A stretch of 64,000 nt of DNA. Source: Membranipora membranacea. Lineage: Eukaryota; Bryozoa; Gymnolaemata; Cheilostomatida; Membraniporidae. The stretch lies in NCBI GenBank assembly GCA_914767715.1, contig OU612065.1, positions 38,378,001 to 38,442,000 of the forward strand. Reading direction: 5' to 3'. The notes beneath the pieces were generated by a model. The model was not told where the DNA came from, searched no databases, and worked only from the letters and a program-made list of their open reading frames with translations. The first letter of the stretch is position 1, and every line of letters starts with the position of its first letter. Shown piece after piece: positions 28,401 through 40,448 of the stretch. A program made the translations under genes and the position numbers.

Positions 28401-31400
28401 TGAGTGTTACATGCTGTTGGTGTCTGCTCTGTAGTGCCTGCTGTGTAGTGCCACACCTATTACTGAAACCTTGTCTCATTGATCCTCTGCCTATCATAAT
28501 GGCATGGGCAGTACTTATAGAAATTCATCACAACAAGCCTTTGTCATTAGGGCTAAAGTAAACCTGTAGAATGAGAAATCAATTGCTTTCAATAATGAAT
28601 CAGTCATTGTTTGGTTCCGGCACTGTATGGATAGAGTGAAAGCATTTCTACGCAGATTTAGCTCAATATTGTTACAATAATGCCCATTATGCTGTTATGT
28701 AACAGGGGTTTGAGGGTCTACTATAATACTGATGTAGTGTAAAGAAAACTGGTAAAATGTGGGGATGCACTATTGTTGTAGCTCTTAATATATAAATTAA
28801 TATTGAATACAACCCTGAGCGGCGCCAGGAATGCCTCTACTGTGATAAGGATAATATTAATTTTAAATATAAACTTATAGAAAGTAGAACAGAATAAACA
28901 TTTAATAATTCAGCCTATTGAATAAAATATGTGATTGGAAATAATATCAAAGCATATCGTATAGTACACCTTTGCTGCTGCCGGTGCTAGTGTGCAATGT
29001 GCCCCACCCATTAGACTCACACCGGTACGACCTCAAGCTGTCACAGTTCAAATTATTATCATTTGAAAAGAGCACCTTCCTCATACGTTTTAATTCTGAT
29101 AAATGTTATAGATATCTTACCTCTAGACTTGTTACACCTGACGCAAGTAATAAAATGAACGTGTACTTATAACAGGAAGTGATTTGATACTTTTCTGAAT
29201 CTAAAAAGCTGTGACTGATGTACACTGTACGACCATGCGGCATTAAGTGCTACCGCTTACGACCTTCAGCGTCAGACAAATAGTTTGCATGCCGACTCAC
29301 AAATAGTCTACAGACTTCATTATTATATATCAATTGTCTATACAGGCTTTTGTCAACAATTCTGCCAAAACACAATTTATACAGTGCAGGGAAAGTAATT
29401 GGAGACAATAGGATAGAATTATTGATTAGCCGCTCATAATGTTGCGTGGTGAGTTTGAATGCTGCTGACTCACTAGGTTATTGACCGGTTGGAATCTTCT
29501 GCGTTGGCCTTTTCCACTAATCTGAGATTTTTGGTAGGCAGCCAATATTCCAGGAAATATATGTTCAAGTCAGCAACAGCACTCCCTCTATAGATGTCAC
29601 ATGTGCGCCCTGCGCAAGTAATAAGAACCACGTGAGATCATTTACTGGTGTCAACAGCTTTTTTTGTCAGAATCAAAGACATCAAATTAAAACTCGCCCA
29701 GCCTAAATTAAATCGCCCATGACTCATCTGACAAAACTGTATTTTAACAATATCATGAGCTGATGAGTAGTAATTATCCTATCCACATATCATAGTGTGT
29801 ACAGGTACTGTGTGTGTACACTTACCTACACCTACCTGGTACTGTACCAGGTTCTGTCATGTATTAATGAACAGGTGATTGTTTACCCACAAGGAAGTAA
29901 ATGGTTAATGGCTCCTAATGAGAAGACACTGGTATAAATCTGTAATTTGGATGTTGATACAGGAAAAGGTGGTTCATTGATCTAAGCGAATATGACTGTC
30001 TGGACTAGACGACAGTCCAGTCTATACAATTAGTATGTATAACAGGTAGTTAACTGGGCGGACTGGGATTTTTGAATGGGCAGCACCGGAAAAATTCTGA
30101 TGTGATGAGCTAATAAATTTGTTGACATCAAAGAAAAACCTATTCAAAGGTTTTACCTAAACCACCAATGGACTCTCATTGACTGAGCCTGCTCATCGAT
30201 AGCATATCATTTCTCCCTGTAGACAGGGCATTGGACTAGAAGATAGATAATTTTATTCATTGCAAACCTGGCACTGAACAAGAAGATACTACCTTTTCAC
30301 TATAGATTATAAATATTATTCATAAATGAATGACCCAAACATCATTATTTCTACTCAGGACGCTCAATACAGTACATTTAGTGTTTGTAGAGATTATGTG
30401 TAATTCAGTCTTCAAGAGCCCTGAGGGTTGGAAAAGCAAATTTACACTAGCAAGCATCCAAATTTGTAAAATACAACCTGTGAAAAGAGGGACTTCTAAC
30501 ATGTTGATATTGTACTGTGGGCTGTGACATTAGCACGAGTATGTAGATTTTACACATAATGTAGCCGACAAAGAATTGTGGTCCCACACAAAGCCCATTT
30601 AACTGTACTAATGATGTATGAATGGAAATGGATCAGCATCAAATTCTCAGCCAAAAATCAGTACACTTAGAAAAGTGGGCTAGGAAAATAATAAGCACTC
30701 GTATCAGCGGGATAATAATTTATATGGAACTCCCATATTCATTAGTCAAAGAATTCAACAATTGTTCTGTTCTTAGAAAACTTGTATATACAATATAATA
30801 TAGTGTCAACACGGATTTATGACGTGACATAGAGAGATTGGCTGATTACAATAAACTGCATGTTTAGATGAAGTCCAATCCCTGCACTTGCTAACATTGT
30901 AATGATTCATATCATGGGTTAATCTGCCACTCCCAAAACCGGCTTCAGCTTCTGCTGCGCATCTGTCCAATATAATGAATCAACAGTATCAACGAATTCT
31001 ACCAACAAGTATTTCTTAGTTTCACAATGACAACATGGGGAATGTCTAATATAGTCTGTCCATTGAATATGGAGTTAATTTGATGCTTCCACTCCAACAG
31101 CCCAATTAATAATTAAATGTCAGTATGTTTGCATACGTTGTACCTGTGGCAGACAACAGCTATCTCCCAGTCAAACTGTATGCTTCCTGATTTCATAATC
31201 AGATAACATTGATCCAGCGCTGTATAGAGTGCATGTCAAATAAACATTTTATTCCCATCAGAAGCTGCTTCTAATAAAACAACATCATTATCACCATTGT
31301 CAACTGTAATGGGCGTCTATATGACCGAAATTAGCCTGGTCTTCCGTTCTTAGTTGTTGCGTGCAGGCAACCTGTTTTGAGTCATTAAAATGGTCCGTAT

Positions 31401-34400
31401 CTGATGACTAACGTTTTGAATTTGACCGCCAATTTGACCCACAAACTGCTATCTTCTTGAGTCAAATTTGTTCAGTGTTTGCATTTTCTGCTGTTATAAT
31501 CTGAAGATGGGATCTACACATTTTACTATTTTGATTTCCTAATAACTTGCTGAATCTTGAATATTATACATCACTATTTTAAGCATTGCTACACATTTTA
31601 TGATTTTAGTAATCACTTGTTATGGATAAGCGCTGTAACGGCTTTACAGAAGGTGGTGGAGGCGATTCCTAACTTCCTGAGTCAGTATCTGCTCGATATC
31701 CTTACGATAGTGACTAATCAGAGCAGTAAAGTGATGCTTGCCTCCGAGGCTTACAAAGGGTACAAAGCTCAACTCCCCGCTCGGCTCAAATCTCTCAGGT
31801 ATACCATGTAACCAGAAGTCTGTTACATAAAAACCATCATGTAATGCTCTGTCTAGGGACTTGTGATATATTTTTGTAAGTTCAAAGTTGGGTTAATTGT
31901 TATTGAGATGTCCTTTGGAATGCAGTCATCATTTTGACAGACGATTATGAAGGCAGAACGATTCTGTGATCAGTTGATTTTCAAAGCTTGAGCTGGGTGT
32001 GGCTAAGACACAGTGGACTACTTTATACTCTTGTCATGCATACTTATCAGTGTGAATATGTTTGAAATCAATTCACCACCTTATTGATCAGATGCCGTCA
32101 TCCTCTATGGGGGACTGCGTTGTATTGCAAGCTTTTTTGATGAGGAACTGCGTGATTATTGATTGAAATTGCATATTGTGCACCTTCCTATTGTGTTCTG
32201 TTATTACAATGAGTAATGAATGTAGTCGTTACTTAGTGTTGTGTTTTATTTGTAGAGAGATCTTATCTAAAGAGTTCTCCCCTCGTGTATTTGTTCCTGT
32301 ACTCATCAAATGTTATCCGCTGATATCGGAAACTCATGTGAGCATAATTCTCAAATATAAACTTAGGATCTTGACCAACTATGCAGGGAGTTTTGGGCTG
32401 ACTCCCTAATGTGTATTTGAGTGTATATATATATATATATATATATATTATACCAAATATATATAATATGTGTAATATGAGCATCTTGTTTTGCATCTCT
32501 GCCTCATCATTGCATCGAGCGAGAAATGAGCACTTCAATGTTTTTCGCTGTGGCTCTGGCAATTTTCACCCACATAACTTGTAGTCTAGCTAATAGTTCC
32601 ACCTGCCAGAGAACAAGGATTGAGAGCGACATTGATATCCTAGTCATCACCAATCTGTTCTTCTGATTGAATAAATACTAACAATGAAATAGACATTGTC
32701 TGTACAGAGGTACAGGAAGTCCATAGGTGTCCATAACAGTAGGAAGTGGCTCAGTTGGTTAGGGCGCTGGTCCTTCAGCATGCAAGTGATGAAGGTTGTG
32801 GGTTAGAATCCCACTGCAGTCCATCATCATCATGCTTCGGGATGTGGCGGTGATATGACCAACTGATCTTTTTTTAATCAACCATGAAATTTGTTTATCT
32901 TTACCATTTAATCAAAATAAAACTATCAGTCAATCATGTGTTTACCTTTACAGAAGAAATCAGTAGAATGTCTGATGAGTATAACAGCGGATCACATTGA
33001 GTATATAAGTAAGGATGATCTCTCCTCTCATCATCATAAACTACTGGAGTTATTCCTCATGGCTCTCGACTATCGTGCAATCCATTATCAGGTAAGTTTC
33101 AGCTATTCTAGAATTTGCTCATGTTACTGGAATATCTCAGGGTCCACTATGTCTAGTTTTTACAGCAAAGTGTGTAGTCCGCTGAATTCAGGCTTCATCT
33201 TCCAGGAATTCTGTAAATTTTAGAAATATTGTTTCTGTCAGCCTTAGCCTGATTCATTCCAACACCACTTAATTCAGACTTTGCTTAATGAGGACAAAAT
33301 TTTCGTGTATCACGGAGGTTTGAATTATCTTGAGCGTACTGTAAAAAGTTTGCATTTTGCTTTTTCTGTTGAGATTATTGGGAAAAATATGTGCCACCAA
33401 GAAAAAAGGACCTGTAATACATGAAAAATGACGAATAGTTGTTCTTCTCGGTGGAGTGCACAATGATGTCATTAACTGGGTGCATAAATATCATCCAAAT
33501 GCTAAATGAAGATTATTTTGTGTATATGAAGCAAAGTTGTAGGGGTTCCTGTACCCTGAGCAATAACAGCAATATATTATCAAGATAGCATCACTTCATG
33601 AAAAGAACAACAAATAACGACCTCCTATTGGATGGCGATGCTGCCAATATAGGAGAGAAATAAGCTGTGAATTAGGTAGAAAACACATAACATTCACCCA
33701 TAGGCATACAGTGCTGATCGCATTGCTGCATGGTGGTAGAGGATCCAGATATTACTAAATAACCCTAAAAATACCAGCCTGTTACCATAGTAAACATACT
33801 TAATGTCTCAATGGGAAGTTATGGTGCCGTAGAGACAACTTCTTGTTAACCACAAAAACAGCAAAGGCAGACAGTGCTATACATCGCTATCTAACATCAA
33901 TATATCAACGATTCAGTAGTAGCTGATCGACGAAACCTTACAGAAGCTACACAAGACTCCAGATTGACTGCAGCTGTTGGACTCATAATTCGACAACCAT
34001 GAGGTCTTACTCGGATATCTCTACTACGGCTAACTTTAACTACTCAAATTCCAGTCTTTATACTACCACACCTTTGACAACTGAGCAGACAACTTTTCCA
34101 TGGGAGGAAACAGATAAAAAACTTGTGCGCAGGACTGTGTATTACACATTACACGGGATAGTGGGGCTAATAACTAGCCTCTTCAATGGGCTAGTGATTC
34201 TAGTCTATGTGAAGCGTCTGAAGATTCGGAAGCATATTAGTTTTGTGATGTTGAGTATGTATATATTCTGTTTCATACATGGACTTATTGTGGGGACTAT
34301 CTACCCCCTACAGCGACTCTACAGATACAAGATGCACGCCCACTGGTGTGTCTTCACCACGCTAGTCATGGATTTCTGTGACAAATTCATCCTACTGTTA

Positions 34401-37400
34401 TTACCAGTTTTAGCTGTAGAGAGACTGATTCATCTGAAGTTTCCCTTCATCAGTAAGCGCAAAGCAAATTTATGGGCTTCGTGCTCAATTGCAGGACTTC
34501 TGATTTTTGCCATGCTCTATGCATGGCTTCCTTTGGTTCCATCACTCGACGTACCCAAAGAGACTGAGGTATTTAGCAAAAATCACGAGAGACAACTTTA
34601 TCTGGAGAATTTCTACCTTCACTACAGTTGCCATGGATTAATAAATAAGAAAAACTATTTGGAGCCTATATTTACGATACTTGTTGGATTTTTATGTGTC
34701 ACCGTAGTTCTTGCCTCCTATATTTGGATGTTTATGATAGCTAAGGCTCGCCTCAATGCGCTGAGTAACGTTACAGTTAGTAAGAGAAGACGACTTAAAA
34801 GAGCAGCGCTCTCTGTCATGTACGTCGCGCTGACTTTCATTATCACAGTTTTACCGTTTGGAATCGTCATACAAGTGGCAGCGTTCTGTGACGCTGACAA
34901 CAGCATAAAAAATAACAGCTTCTGTACAAACATTACTCTTGAGTTGAGATTTGTGTTCAGCGTGTTCGCCCATCTGGGTAACCTGTTGGCTCCGATGCTA
35001 TTCGCACTGCTAAACCCAAATATCAGAGCCATTATTAACGCTTATATAAAGAGGAAAGCTATAAGTAGCACTTCATCTCATTTCAAGAAGGATAAGCCGG
35101 GAGACACCGGGCTGGCTGCCTGTCATAATCAGATGTGCTCCTCCACTACCACCGAGGAGATGCCCAGAAATAAACCCGTGTCATCTCCTGCACCCAGCCC
35201 CAAACCAGCCACCATAAGATTCCAGCTGGCCGTGCCATCTAAGAAATAAACTCCTACTCAAAAATATTTAATTTTCTTCTAAGCCATTTACATTTCATCA
35301 GTTGGAAAACCATTTTTATGATTATTGGTCCAATCACTCTGCCGGTCTGACTGTATGGTTATTTTTCATGTTCTACAATGACCAATCTCAGTTATTGCGA
35401 CACCCGTATTATTTTCATAGACGTAAATCATAAAAATATATAACTATTAATATGTTTATGATTCTGTAAACAACCCTGTTTTTAACACCACTTATGATGA
35501 TGTAATAGTGATATTTTTTTGGATAACACAAAAACTAGATATTTATCATATAAATAAGAATCTGAATGGAGACACTCTAGCTCTCGCACATTATCTGTGG
35601 TATTTCCTGCTGACCTTATCAGTGTAAGGTGATCACACCCTGCTGCTCTTATCACCACATGGTAGATTTTATCTCAGCTCGTCTACAATGTGATACTCAG
35701 TGATACTCCTGCAGAGTTAGGAATTTAATTTCTCATAATACAGGATGTTAGTGATGGCTGTCTGATGTTTGCATAAGAGAAAAAAAGTAACAATTCTTTG
35801 CACGGGTCAGCGACTAATGTGGCATGCTCTTGGTCAGATAATTACGCCATCTCGACTTGGAGTGAAAACTGCTGTCCAAGTGTCCTGAAAATGGAGCATT
35901 GTGCCAAAATAGAATCTGTTATAGGTTATAAGTAAGAATAATTTTTGCTGAATGACAAAATGGTGACAGTGTGTTCATAACAGTCGATAGACTCACCTTT
36001 CATACGGCAGACTTGCCTATCCTATGAATGATTGCATGAGAGTAAATCCTCAAAAATTTTAATTTACATACATACGTTGATATTTCATTCATCGAATAAT
36101 TTCTGACCAAGTAGGCCAAGAATTTAATTTTTGTCAATACTAAATACCACTACGGATTCATATAATGACCATTTCATTCCTGCAAATCATCAATATTTTG
36201 AATTGGCTCCCTGCCCGAGGAAGGGAACTCAGCGGGAGATTGCTTATTTTTACAAACCTGTGCCCATGTATTAGACAGGGATAGCACACAGCAGACTGAA
36301 CTTCCTAGTTAACATTGTTGTACACAAAAAATACATCAGTCAGATTGTGGGGGTTTGTATATATGCCTGTCCTGTATGCAAGAAAGGCGTATATTTGGTT
36401 CAATACTATACATAAAATACATACTATACTGTACCAAACTACATATAAAATAAAAAAATATGCTCTTAACCATACACAAATCCCCAGACCATACCAATTC
36501 AACCCCCAGACTGAGGTGGACATTTTGCATTAATCTGTATTTTAAAATAATATATAGACATGATTATTCAGACACCATTTATAATTTATGTGTAGGCACT
36601 GCAAATAGTTATTTCTCGATTCTGTGCTAATTAGTGCCAGATACTTTGTATTGTAATTTATAGTACATATATTTATATATATATTGTATATATGAGATAT
36701 ATTTTAATCATATTTCCAGGAGAAACCAGCGTATGTGGAACAGACCGAGGATAGTATCATAGCTGCTACTCTGAAAATGATTGTAAAACTATCGGAGGCC
36801 TCATTCAGACCTATGTACTTCAAGGTAATTATCGCCAACAATAATTCCATACCCTAGATGAATAAACATTAGCTAGTTTTGTTTATTCAGTTTTGGTGTG
36901 ACTTGTTGGCTAGCAACGAATTTTAGCTACCAAATATTTGTAAGTTTCAACTTTTTTGCTATTTCAAGGCGAATTTTTCCTCTTGTTAATACTTAACTCA
37001 TCCAAATTATGTGACGCCAGTTGTAATGTTATAGAGGTGCACCTGTATCGTTTATAATACTAGCTCTATGGAGAGGAAAAAATATGATGTGACAGTATGG
37101 TCTATTTTTCCCAATTGTACCGATGTTTGGTGAATTTGATTTAAATAGCTAATAATTTCTTTCTTCATATATTTCAGCTGTACGGATGGGCGACCAGAGA
37201 GACTGAGGTTAATGATAGACTGATAACATTCTACAGACTCTCAGATAAGTACGTCAAAACCCTCTCCATAAACTCTTGTGTGGGCACCTTTATACTCACC
37301 GGTGGAGTTGTGCCCCTCTCTGATGAAAGAGGACAACTCGAATTCAAATGCTTGGCTTTATCTTACTGTGAGACTATAAACTTAGATAATCAAGAGATAT

Positions 37401-39488
37401 TAAAAACTTAATGGTCAAAAATTGCTACATGGCTATCAAGGACCTTAAAATAAATAAAAGTAAAACAGTAATTGTCGCCAAGTAGTAAAAATTAAAAAAA
37501 AAATTTCTGTTTTTTTTAATGCTTTTATAGTATGTTCTCCCTACATAATGTCTATTTTGTTATAATATTTGTGTTTTAGGATTGCTGATACTCTGAGAGG
37601 GCTGTTCTCTTTGTTTGCATCGCACATCATCAAAAATGCTGCACATGCACTGGACGCCTCTAACTCAGGCAAAGAAGGTACTCATTTATTTCTGCTATTG
37701 ATAGTTAAATTTCTATCCCTCTTTATGTTTTATCTGTCTATGTTTTCGTTTGAAGTGGAATGGTCAGACTATCAAACTTCAGATGGTAGATTTTGTGCTT
37801 GAAAATATTCATTCAGTTGTACCGCTGTCACCAGCTACAAGCCTAAGCTGTTGTAAAATTGGCCTCGGAACACCTTGACTGTTACTTGACAATGTTTCTT
37901 CCCTGTGCTGTCACTGGTATAAATAAATGAGTCACTATCAATCTGTCGCTGTTTTTAGATGCTGCCCGCCTGTTCCGTGATGAGCCGAATGAATCGGCTA
38001 AGAACCGAGTGCTCTGTGTGTCAATCGTAGACTGTCTACACAAGTGCTTCCTGTATGATACGGAGGGCTTTGTCAACAGGCAGAGGTTCAACATGCTCAT
38101 GCAGCCTCTTGTTGATCAGGTATGTTTTCAGCTGATTTGGTTGATATATATATTGGGAGAGACCGTCTTGGTGTCTGATTATTCCATGATTCCATGATGT
38201 GAAATGACATCAGTACATTTCTCAACCTTATTTATCATGGAAATAATTGTGACAAGGATTTTTTTACTGTTAAATTCATATGCCATATCTCTCAGTCCCA
38301 ATCAATAGCTTATACTATTACATATTATGACTATGTTGTATTTAGAGCTCTCTGAGCTTTGCAATTTGTTTGGATGTCGCGAGATTAGAAAACTTTCAAC
38401 AGATTTGATTATTGTACTAATCTAGTACCATCATATTGTTTTAGCTGGAGAACGAGTTTGATGTACTGAATGGATTTAACCTTCACCACTTAGTACCGTG
38501 TATCAGCCAGCTGGCTATAGCTGTCGGTGATGACTCTATGTGGAAACCACTTATATATCAGATCTGTCTCAAGACTCGTCACTCCGACCCCTGGGTATGT
38601 TTCAATGTTAATCTCCTATTTACTAATGGTCACGGTAGTAAATGTACTGTTGACTTTAAATATCAAGAAAATTAGGAGAATCTGCTGACACTGGTGTCTA
38701 CAAGTTCAGTCGTTAAAGTTTAGACCTGATTAAATACATCAAGGATAATGATTAACACATTTCCTAGTGACTGTATGCGTCGTTAATTTCAACCAGTCTG
38801 ATATGATATGGATTGCTGTTATTATATTTGTAGGTGAGGAAAAACTCACTGCACGTTATTAGACACCTGAACTCTAAGCTGGGAGAAGACTTCATGCCTC
38901 TGTTACCTGAGACAATACCTTTCCTAGCCGAGCTCATGGAAGGTTAGTGTATTCTCATATGAGATGCTATGTATTATGATCTTTTGTCAGTAAATAGCAA
39001 ACAAAACTGTGAAAAAGCCAAAATAAAAAAATGTTGCTCTTTTCATCATAAAACTTTTAAGCTAATACCTGAGTAAAGTCATGCAATATGCTTTGTAATT
39101 ACCTCGACAAATTCTCATTGGTTCTCACAGATGACAATGAGTCTTATATAAAAGAGGAGGTAAAAGTATAATGATGTGGTTTAAATCAGGACAAAGTGAT
39201 GCAATGTCTTGAGTGATTCATTCTAACCTTCCAAGATCCCTAAACCTTTAACCAACAGTTAGGACCAGCAGATTTTTGAATAGTTTTATACCGGTTAGCA
39301 GTAATATTTCAACACCATTATTGTGATATGTCATTTAGTATATTACCAGATAAATGAATCTATATCTTTTTTTTCACAATGCACACCCTTCTGTTGTAGA
39401 CGATGAGGAGGATGTTGAGGCTCTGTGTCAGGACGTTATATCTGATATGGAGACTGTGCTCGGAGAACCATTACAGAAATATTTCTGA
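7460..39488 (+). CDS. HEATR1: HEAT repeat protein 1 (UTP10 / BP28), small-subunit processome
   Basis: Nucleolar HEAT-repeat scaffold of the t-UTP part of the small-subunit processome, needed for rDNA transcription and early pre-18S processing. Exon ends: 7460-7601, 7848-8064, 8312-8555, 8932-9144, 9374-9513, 9763-10035, 10459-10566, 10895-11108, 11363-11523, 11800-11963, 12299-12387, 12579-12731, 12914-12983, 13323-13583, 13792-13970, 14175-14309, 14573-14782, 15148-15279, 15331-15441, 15516-15610, 15886-16026, 16232-16341, 16603-16724, 17298-17426, 17887-18105, 18420-18585, 18834-18967, 19470-19634, 19905-20042, 20206-20370, 20854-21029, 31610-31798, 32256-32337, 32954-33091, 36720-36824, 37178-37248, 37580-37677, 37959-38119, 38445-38594, 38834-38942, 39400-39488. 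They sum to 6168 nt (2055 codons plus stop), close to the human length of about 2140. N-terminus MTSLASQLKSLALP and FLIHLSPYFLLRP match the UTP10 N-terminal domain; SAVTALQKVVE, PLVDQLE, LPETIPFLAELME and ETVLGEPLQKYF match the BP28 C-terminal region. Introns 31 and 34 host other genes. Confidence 0.96.
8645..8716. repeat. Three-copy 24 bp tandem repeat in a HEATR1 intron
   Basis: Three head-to-tail units of about 24 bp with core CATCGGTTAACTTGC, the last one diverged (CATTGGTTAGCTTG). It lies in the intron before exon 4 of HEATR1. Confidence 0.75.
11958..12034 (+). repeat. Four-copy 19 bp repeat carrying the exon 10 5' splice site
   Basis: The unit ATACCAGGTAATATTTACT is repeated four times, exactly or nearly so. 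The first copy contains the real HEATR1 exon 10 donor (CCAG|GTAATATT after 11963). The other three, in the intron, carry the same donor motif at 19 bp spacing. Use of a downstream donor would add 19, 38 or 57 nt; only the last keeps the frame. Confidence 0.9.
12099..12185. repeat. Diverged copy of the hairpin MITE family
   Basis: Shares TAGATCAAGTTTGATC, CTGCCTGCATTC and GTCGCTCCC with the copies at 27995 and 55649, and ends GATCTAG, the inverse of its start. Flanks GGATAAATC and GGATAATC may be a target duplication. The central ACTGGTCAC stem is reduced to ACTGGTAGC. Confidence 0.6.
22224..27573 (-). CDS. Mucin-like type I membrane protein with Cys modules and PDZ-type C-terminus
   Basis: Four coding exons: 27387-27573 (coding from 27542), 22960-27072, 22649-22792, 22224-22517. 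All junctions are phase 0 and give 1568 codons. Residues 1-23 are a signal peptide. Residues about 26-58 and 72-102 are six-Cys modules ending CCGTC and CCKTC; about 110-1370 is a Ser/Thr/Pro/Glu tract with imperfect repeats (TETPEPTT); two more Cys modules (ending CCPTC and CCLTC) lie at about 1385-1420 and 1430-1462; a membrane helix (GIVIVVLVAVVVLI) at about 1511-1535; then a 33-residue tail ending TSL, a class I PDZ ligand pattern. The C...C...C...CC-x-T-C pattern recalls PLAC domains of ADAMTS-like proteins; that is only a resemblance. Expected to be a heavily O-glycosylated surface protein. The gene lies wholly inside HEATR1 intron 31 on the opposite strand. I do not recognise an orthologue. 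Confidence 0.85.
25350..26050 (-). repeat. About 210 bp coding tandem repeats in the mucin domain
   Basis: The large mucin exon contains successive units starting near 25353, 25567, 25779 and 25986, spaced 207-214 bp. Each begins, on the minus-strand protein, near STSISTETPEPTTQ and continues through MKMTTEDLTT and PESTDETDEPVQST. The units starting at 25353 and 25567 are closest to each other. Repeat number in this kind of domain is commonly polymorphic. Confidence 0.8.
27995..28120. mobile_element. Hairpin MITE, 126 bp, with 10 bp target duplication
   Basis: Imperfect palindrome: CAAGTTTG, TGCCTGCAT, GCTCCC and CACTGGTCAC in the left half are mirrored by GTGACCAGTG, GGGAGC, ATGCAGGCA and CAAACTTG in the right half. 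It is flanked by exact 10 bp duplications AATAGAATAC at 27985-27994 and 28121-28130. No coding capacity. The 9-10 bp duplication suggests Mutator-type mobilisation (inference). Confidence 0.9.
28258..28341 (-). other. Possible 5' untranslated exon of the mucin-like gene
   Basis: On the minus strand a good acceptor (TTTTATATTTCAG) and a good donor (GATGTA|GTAAGTATGG) bound a stretch of about 85 bp, upstream of the acceptor at 27574 that precedes the mucin start codon. No long frame is present, so it would be untranslated. This rests on splice signals alone. Confidence 0.3.
28500..31600. other. Remainder of HEATR1 intron 31, no recognised gene
   Basis: About 3 kb of AT-rich sequence, upstream of the mucin-like gene on its strand and inside the HEATR1 intron. 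Only short frames without family resemblance occur. It may hold the promoter of the mucin-like gene; I cannot point to a specific element. Confidence 0.5.
32425..32465. repeat. AT dinucleotide microsatellite
   Basis: An uninterrupted run of AT repeats of about 25 bp followed by related AT-rich sequence, in the HEATR1 intron after exon 33. Confidence 0.85.
32741..32870 (+). mobile_element. tRNA-derived SINE head
   Basis: A perfect internal Pol III A box (TGGCTCAGTTGG, 32747-32758) is followed at 32801-32811 by a B box with one mismatch (GGTTAGAATCC against GGTTCGANTCC). The intervening sequence contains GGGCGCTGG and cannot form a convincing tRNA anticodon arm, and no acceptor stem closes, so this is a tRNA-like SINE head and not a tRNA gene. 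It lies in the HEATR1 intron before exon 34. The 3' limit is a guess. Confidence 0.7.
33999..35249 (+). CDS. Rhodopsin-like (class A) orphan G protein-coupled receptor
   Basis: Intronless 416-codon frame with seven hydrophobic segments at about 48-71, 80-103, 117-140, 158-181, 222-248, 269-293 and 317-341. Class A landmarks: N63 in TM1 (FNGLV), C117 at the top of TM3 and C211 in the second extracellular loop (likely disulphide), E141-R142-L143 in place of D/ERY, P286 in TM6 (LPFG), and N339-P340 in TM7 (LLNPNIR, a variant of NPxxY that lacks the Tyr). The N-terminal 45 residues are Ser/Thr/Asn-rich with NYS and NSS glycosylation sites. A basic third loop (SKRRRLKR) and a Ser/Pro-rich tail follow. 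The ligand is unknown. The gene sits in HEATR1 intron 34 in the same orientation; its lack of introns in an intron-rich region suggests origin by retroposition or the common intronless state of GPCR expansions. Confidence 0.88.
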   Translation: MRSYSDISTTANFNYSNSSLYTTTPLTTEQTTFPWEETDKKLVRRTVYYTLHGIVGLITSLFNGLVILVYVKRLKIRKHISFVMLSMYIFCFIHGLIVGTIYPLQRLYRYKMHAHWCVFTTLVMDFCDKFILLLLPVLAVERLIHLKFPFISKRKANLWASCSIAGLLIFAMLYAWLPLVPSLDVPKETEVFSKNHERQLYLENFYLHYSCHGLINKKNYLEPIFTILVGFLCVTVVLASYIWMFMIAKARLNALSNVTVSKRRRLKRAALSVMYVALTFIITVLPFGIVIQVAAFCDADNSIKNNSFCTNITLELRFVFSVFAHLGNLLAPMLFALLNPNIRAIINAYIKRKAISSTSSHFKKDKPGDTGLAACHNQMCSSTTTEEMPRNKPVSSPAPSPKPATIRFQLAVPSKK

Positions 39489-39992
39489 TTAGAATAACAA
39501 TTATTAACTTTGACTTTTATATTCACGATTGACCGTGGGAATATTGACAAAGATGAAACCAATGTTTTATGATTATTGCTCTACTAAATACAGAATACAT
39601 GATAACATTCCTAAGAGGAATGAATCAAAAGAAAACGATGGCCTTTTTTGTTCTCTGGAAAGATAAAAATTATATAGAAAGAGTGAAATTTTGTTGTCTG
39701 CAAGGGGATGAAGAATGTGAACACCGCAAACATATAAATACGTTCTTGGTGTCTTGTCAGGCTTAACAACAACAAGAGAAGACAACACCTTTTCCAAACA
39801 TTAACAAATAATAGCTGAATTTAGAATTGTACTAAATTGATAAGAACATGTCCTCGGAATAACCCGCCATTCCAGAAGTGATACACAGAACAGGATTTTG
39901 AGATTCAAGTTGAACAGAATATTGGGTTTTTTAAAATACCAATAACCATCAATGAAAATGTAGACATTATGTTTTGGCTCTCCCACTATAAT

Positions 39993-40018
39993 CAAGGAGT
40001 AATAGCTATTACTCCTTG
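39993..40018. repeat. Perfect 26 bp palindrome of the CAAGGAGT family
   Basis: CAAGGAGTAATAG followed directly by its reverse complement. It lies between HEATR1 and PEX13. A further CAAGGAGT-type half site follows at about 40061. Confidence 0.8.
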
Positions 40019-40448
40019 CTATAATATATTTAAGCTACACCGCACTCGCACCCCAATCAGACCAAGGAGTTAGATCAGACATACACTCCAAGTTGTCAAA
40101 ATTCATCAAATGTTATCCCATCCTGGTTTGGACTAGAACTTCCCTCTGACGGCTGAATAGTAATGCAAAAATTAAATAATAAGTAGGCATGTCCAGTATC
40201 CTTCTACATTAAGAGGGAACAAACTTTTGCCCAGTTTTCACAACTAAGGTGGTTTTCACGGCATAGCAAACCTCTTGAAATAGAATAGGGCTGATTACAG
40301 GGCAAGACAACCCCTCATTAAACTATTATGCATAACCTTGGTACCTCACAATTAGGTATTGAAGGAATATATTGGTGTCTCAGGAAACCATTCATACTGA
40401 TTATAGAATAAAAGGCTAGACCAAAGTACATTGTCACGTGATCATAAA

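Noticed and set aside
32741-32830. A tRNA gene
   Set aside because: A and B boxes are present but no acceptor stem closes and the anticodon arm does not fold, so it is a SINE head.
34718-35032. A 104-codon minus-strand frame
   Set aside because: It is antisense to the TM5-TM7 region of the GPCR and has no independent support.
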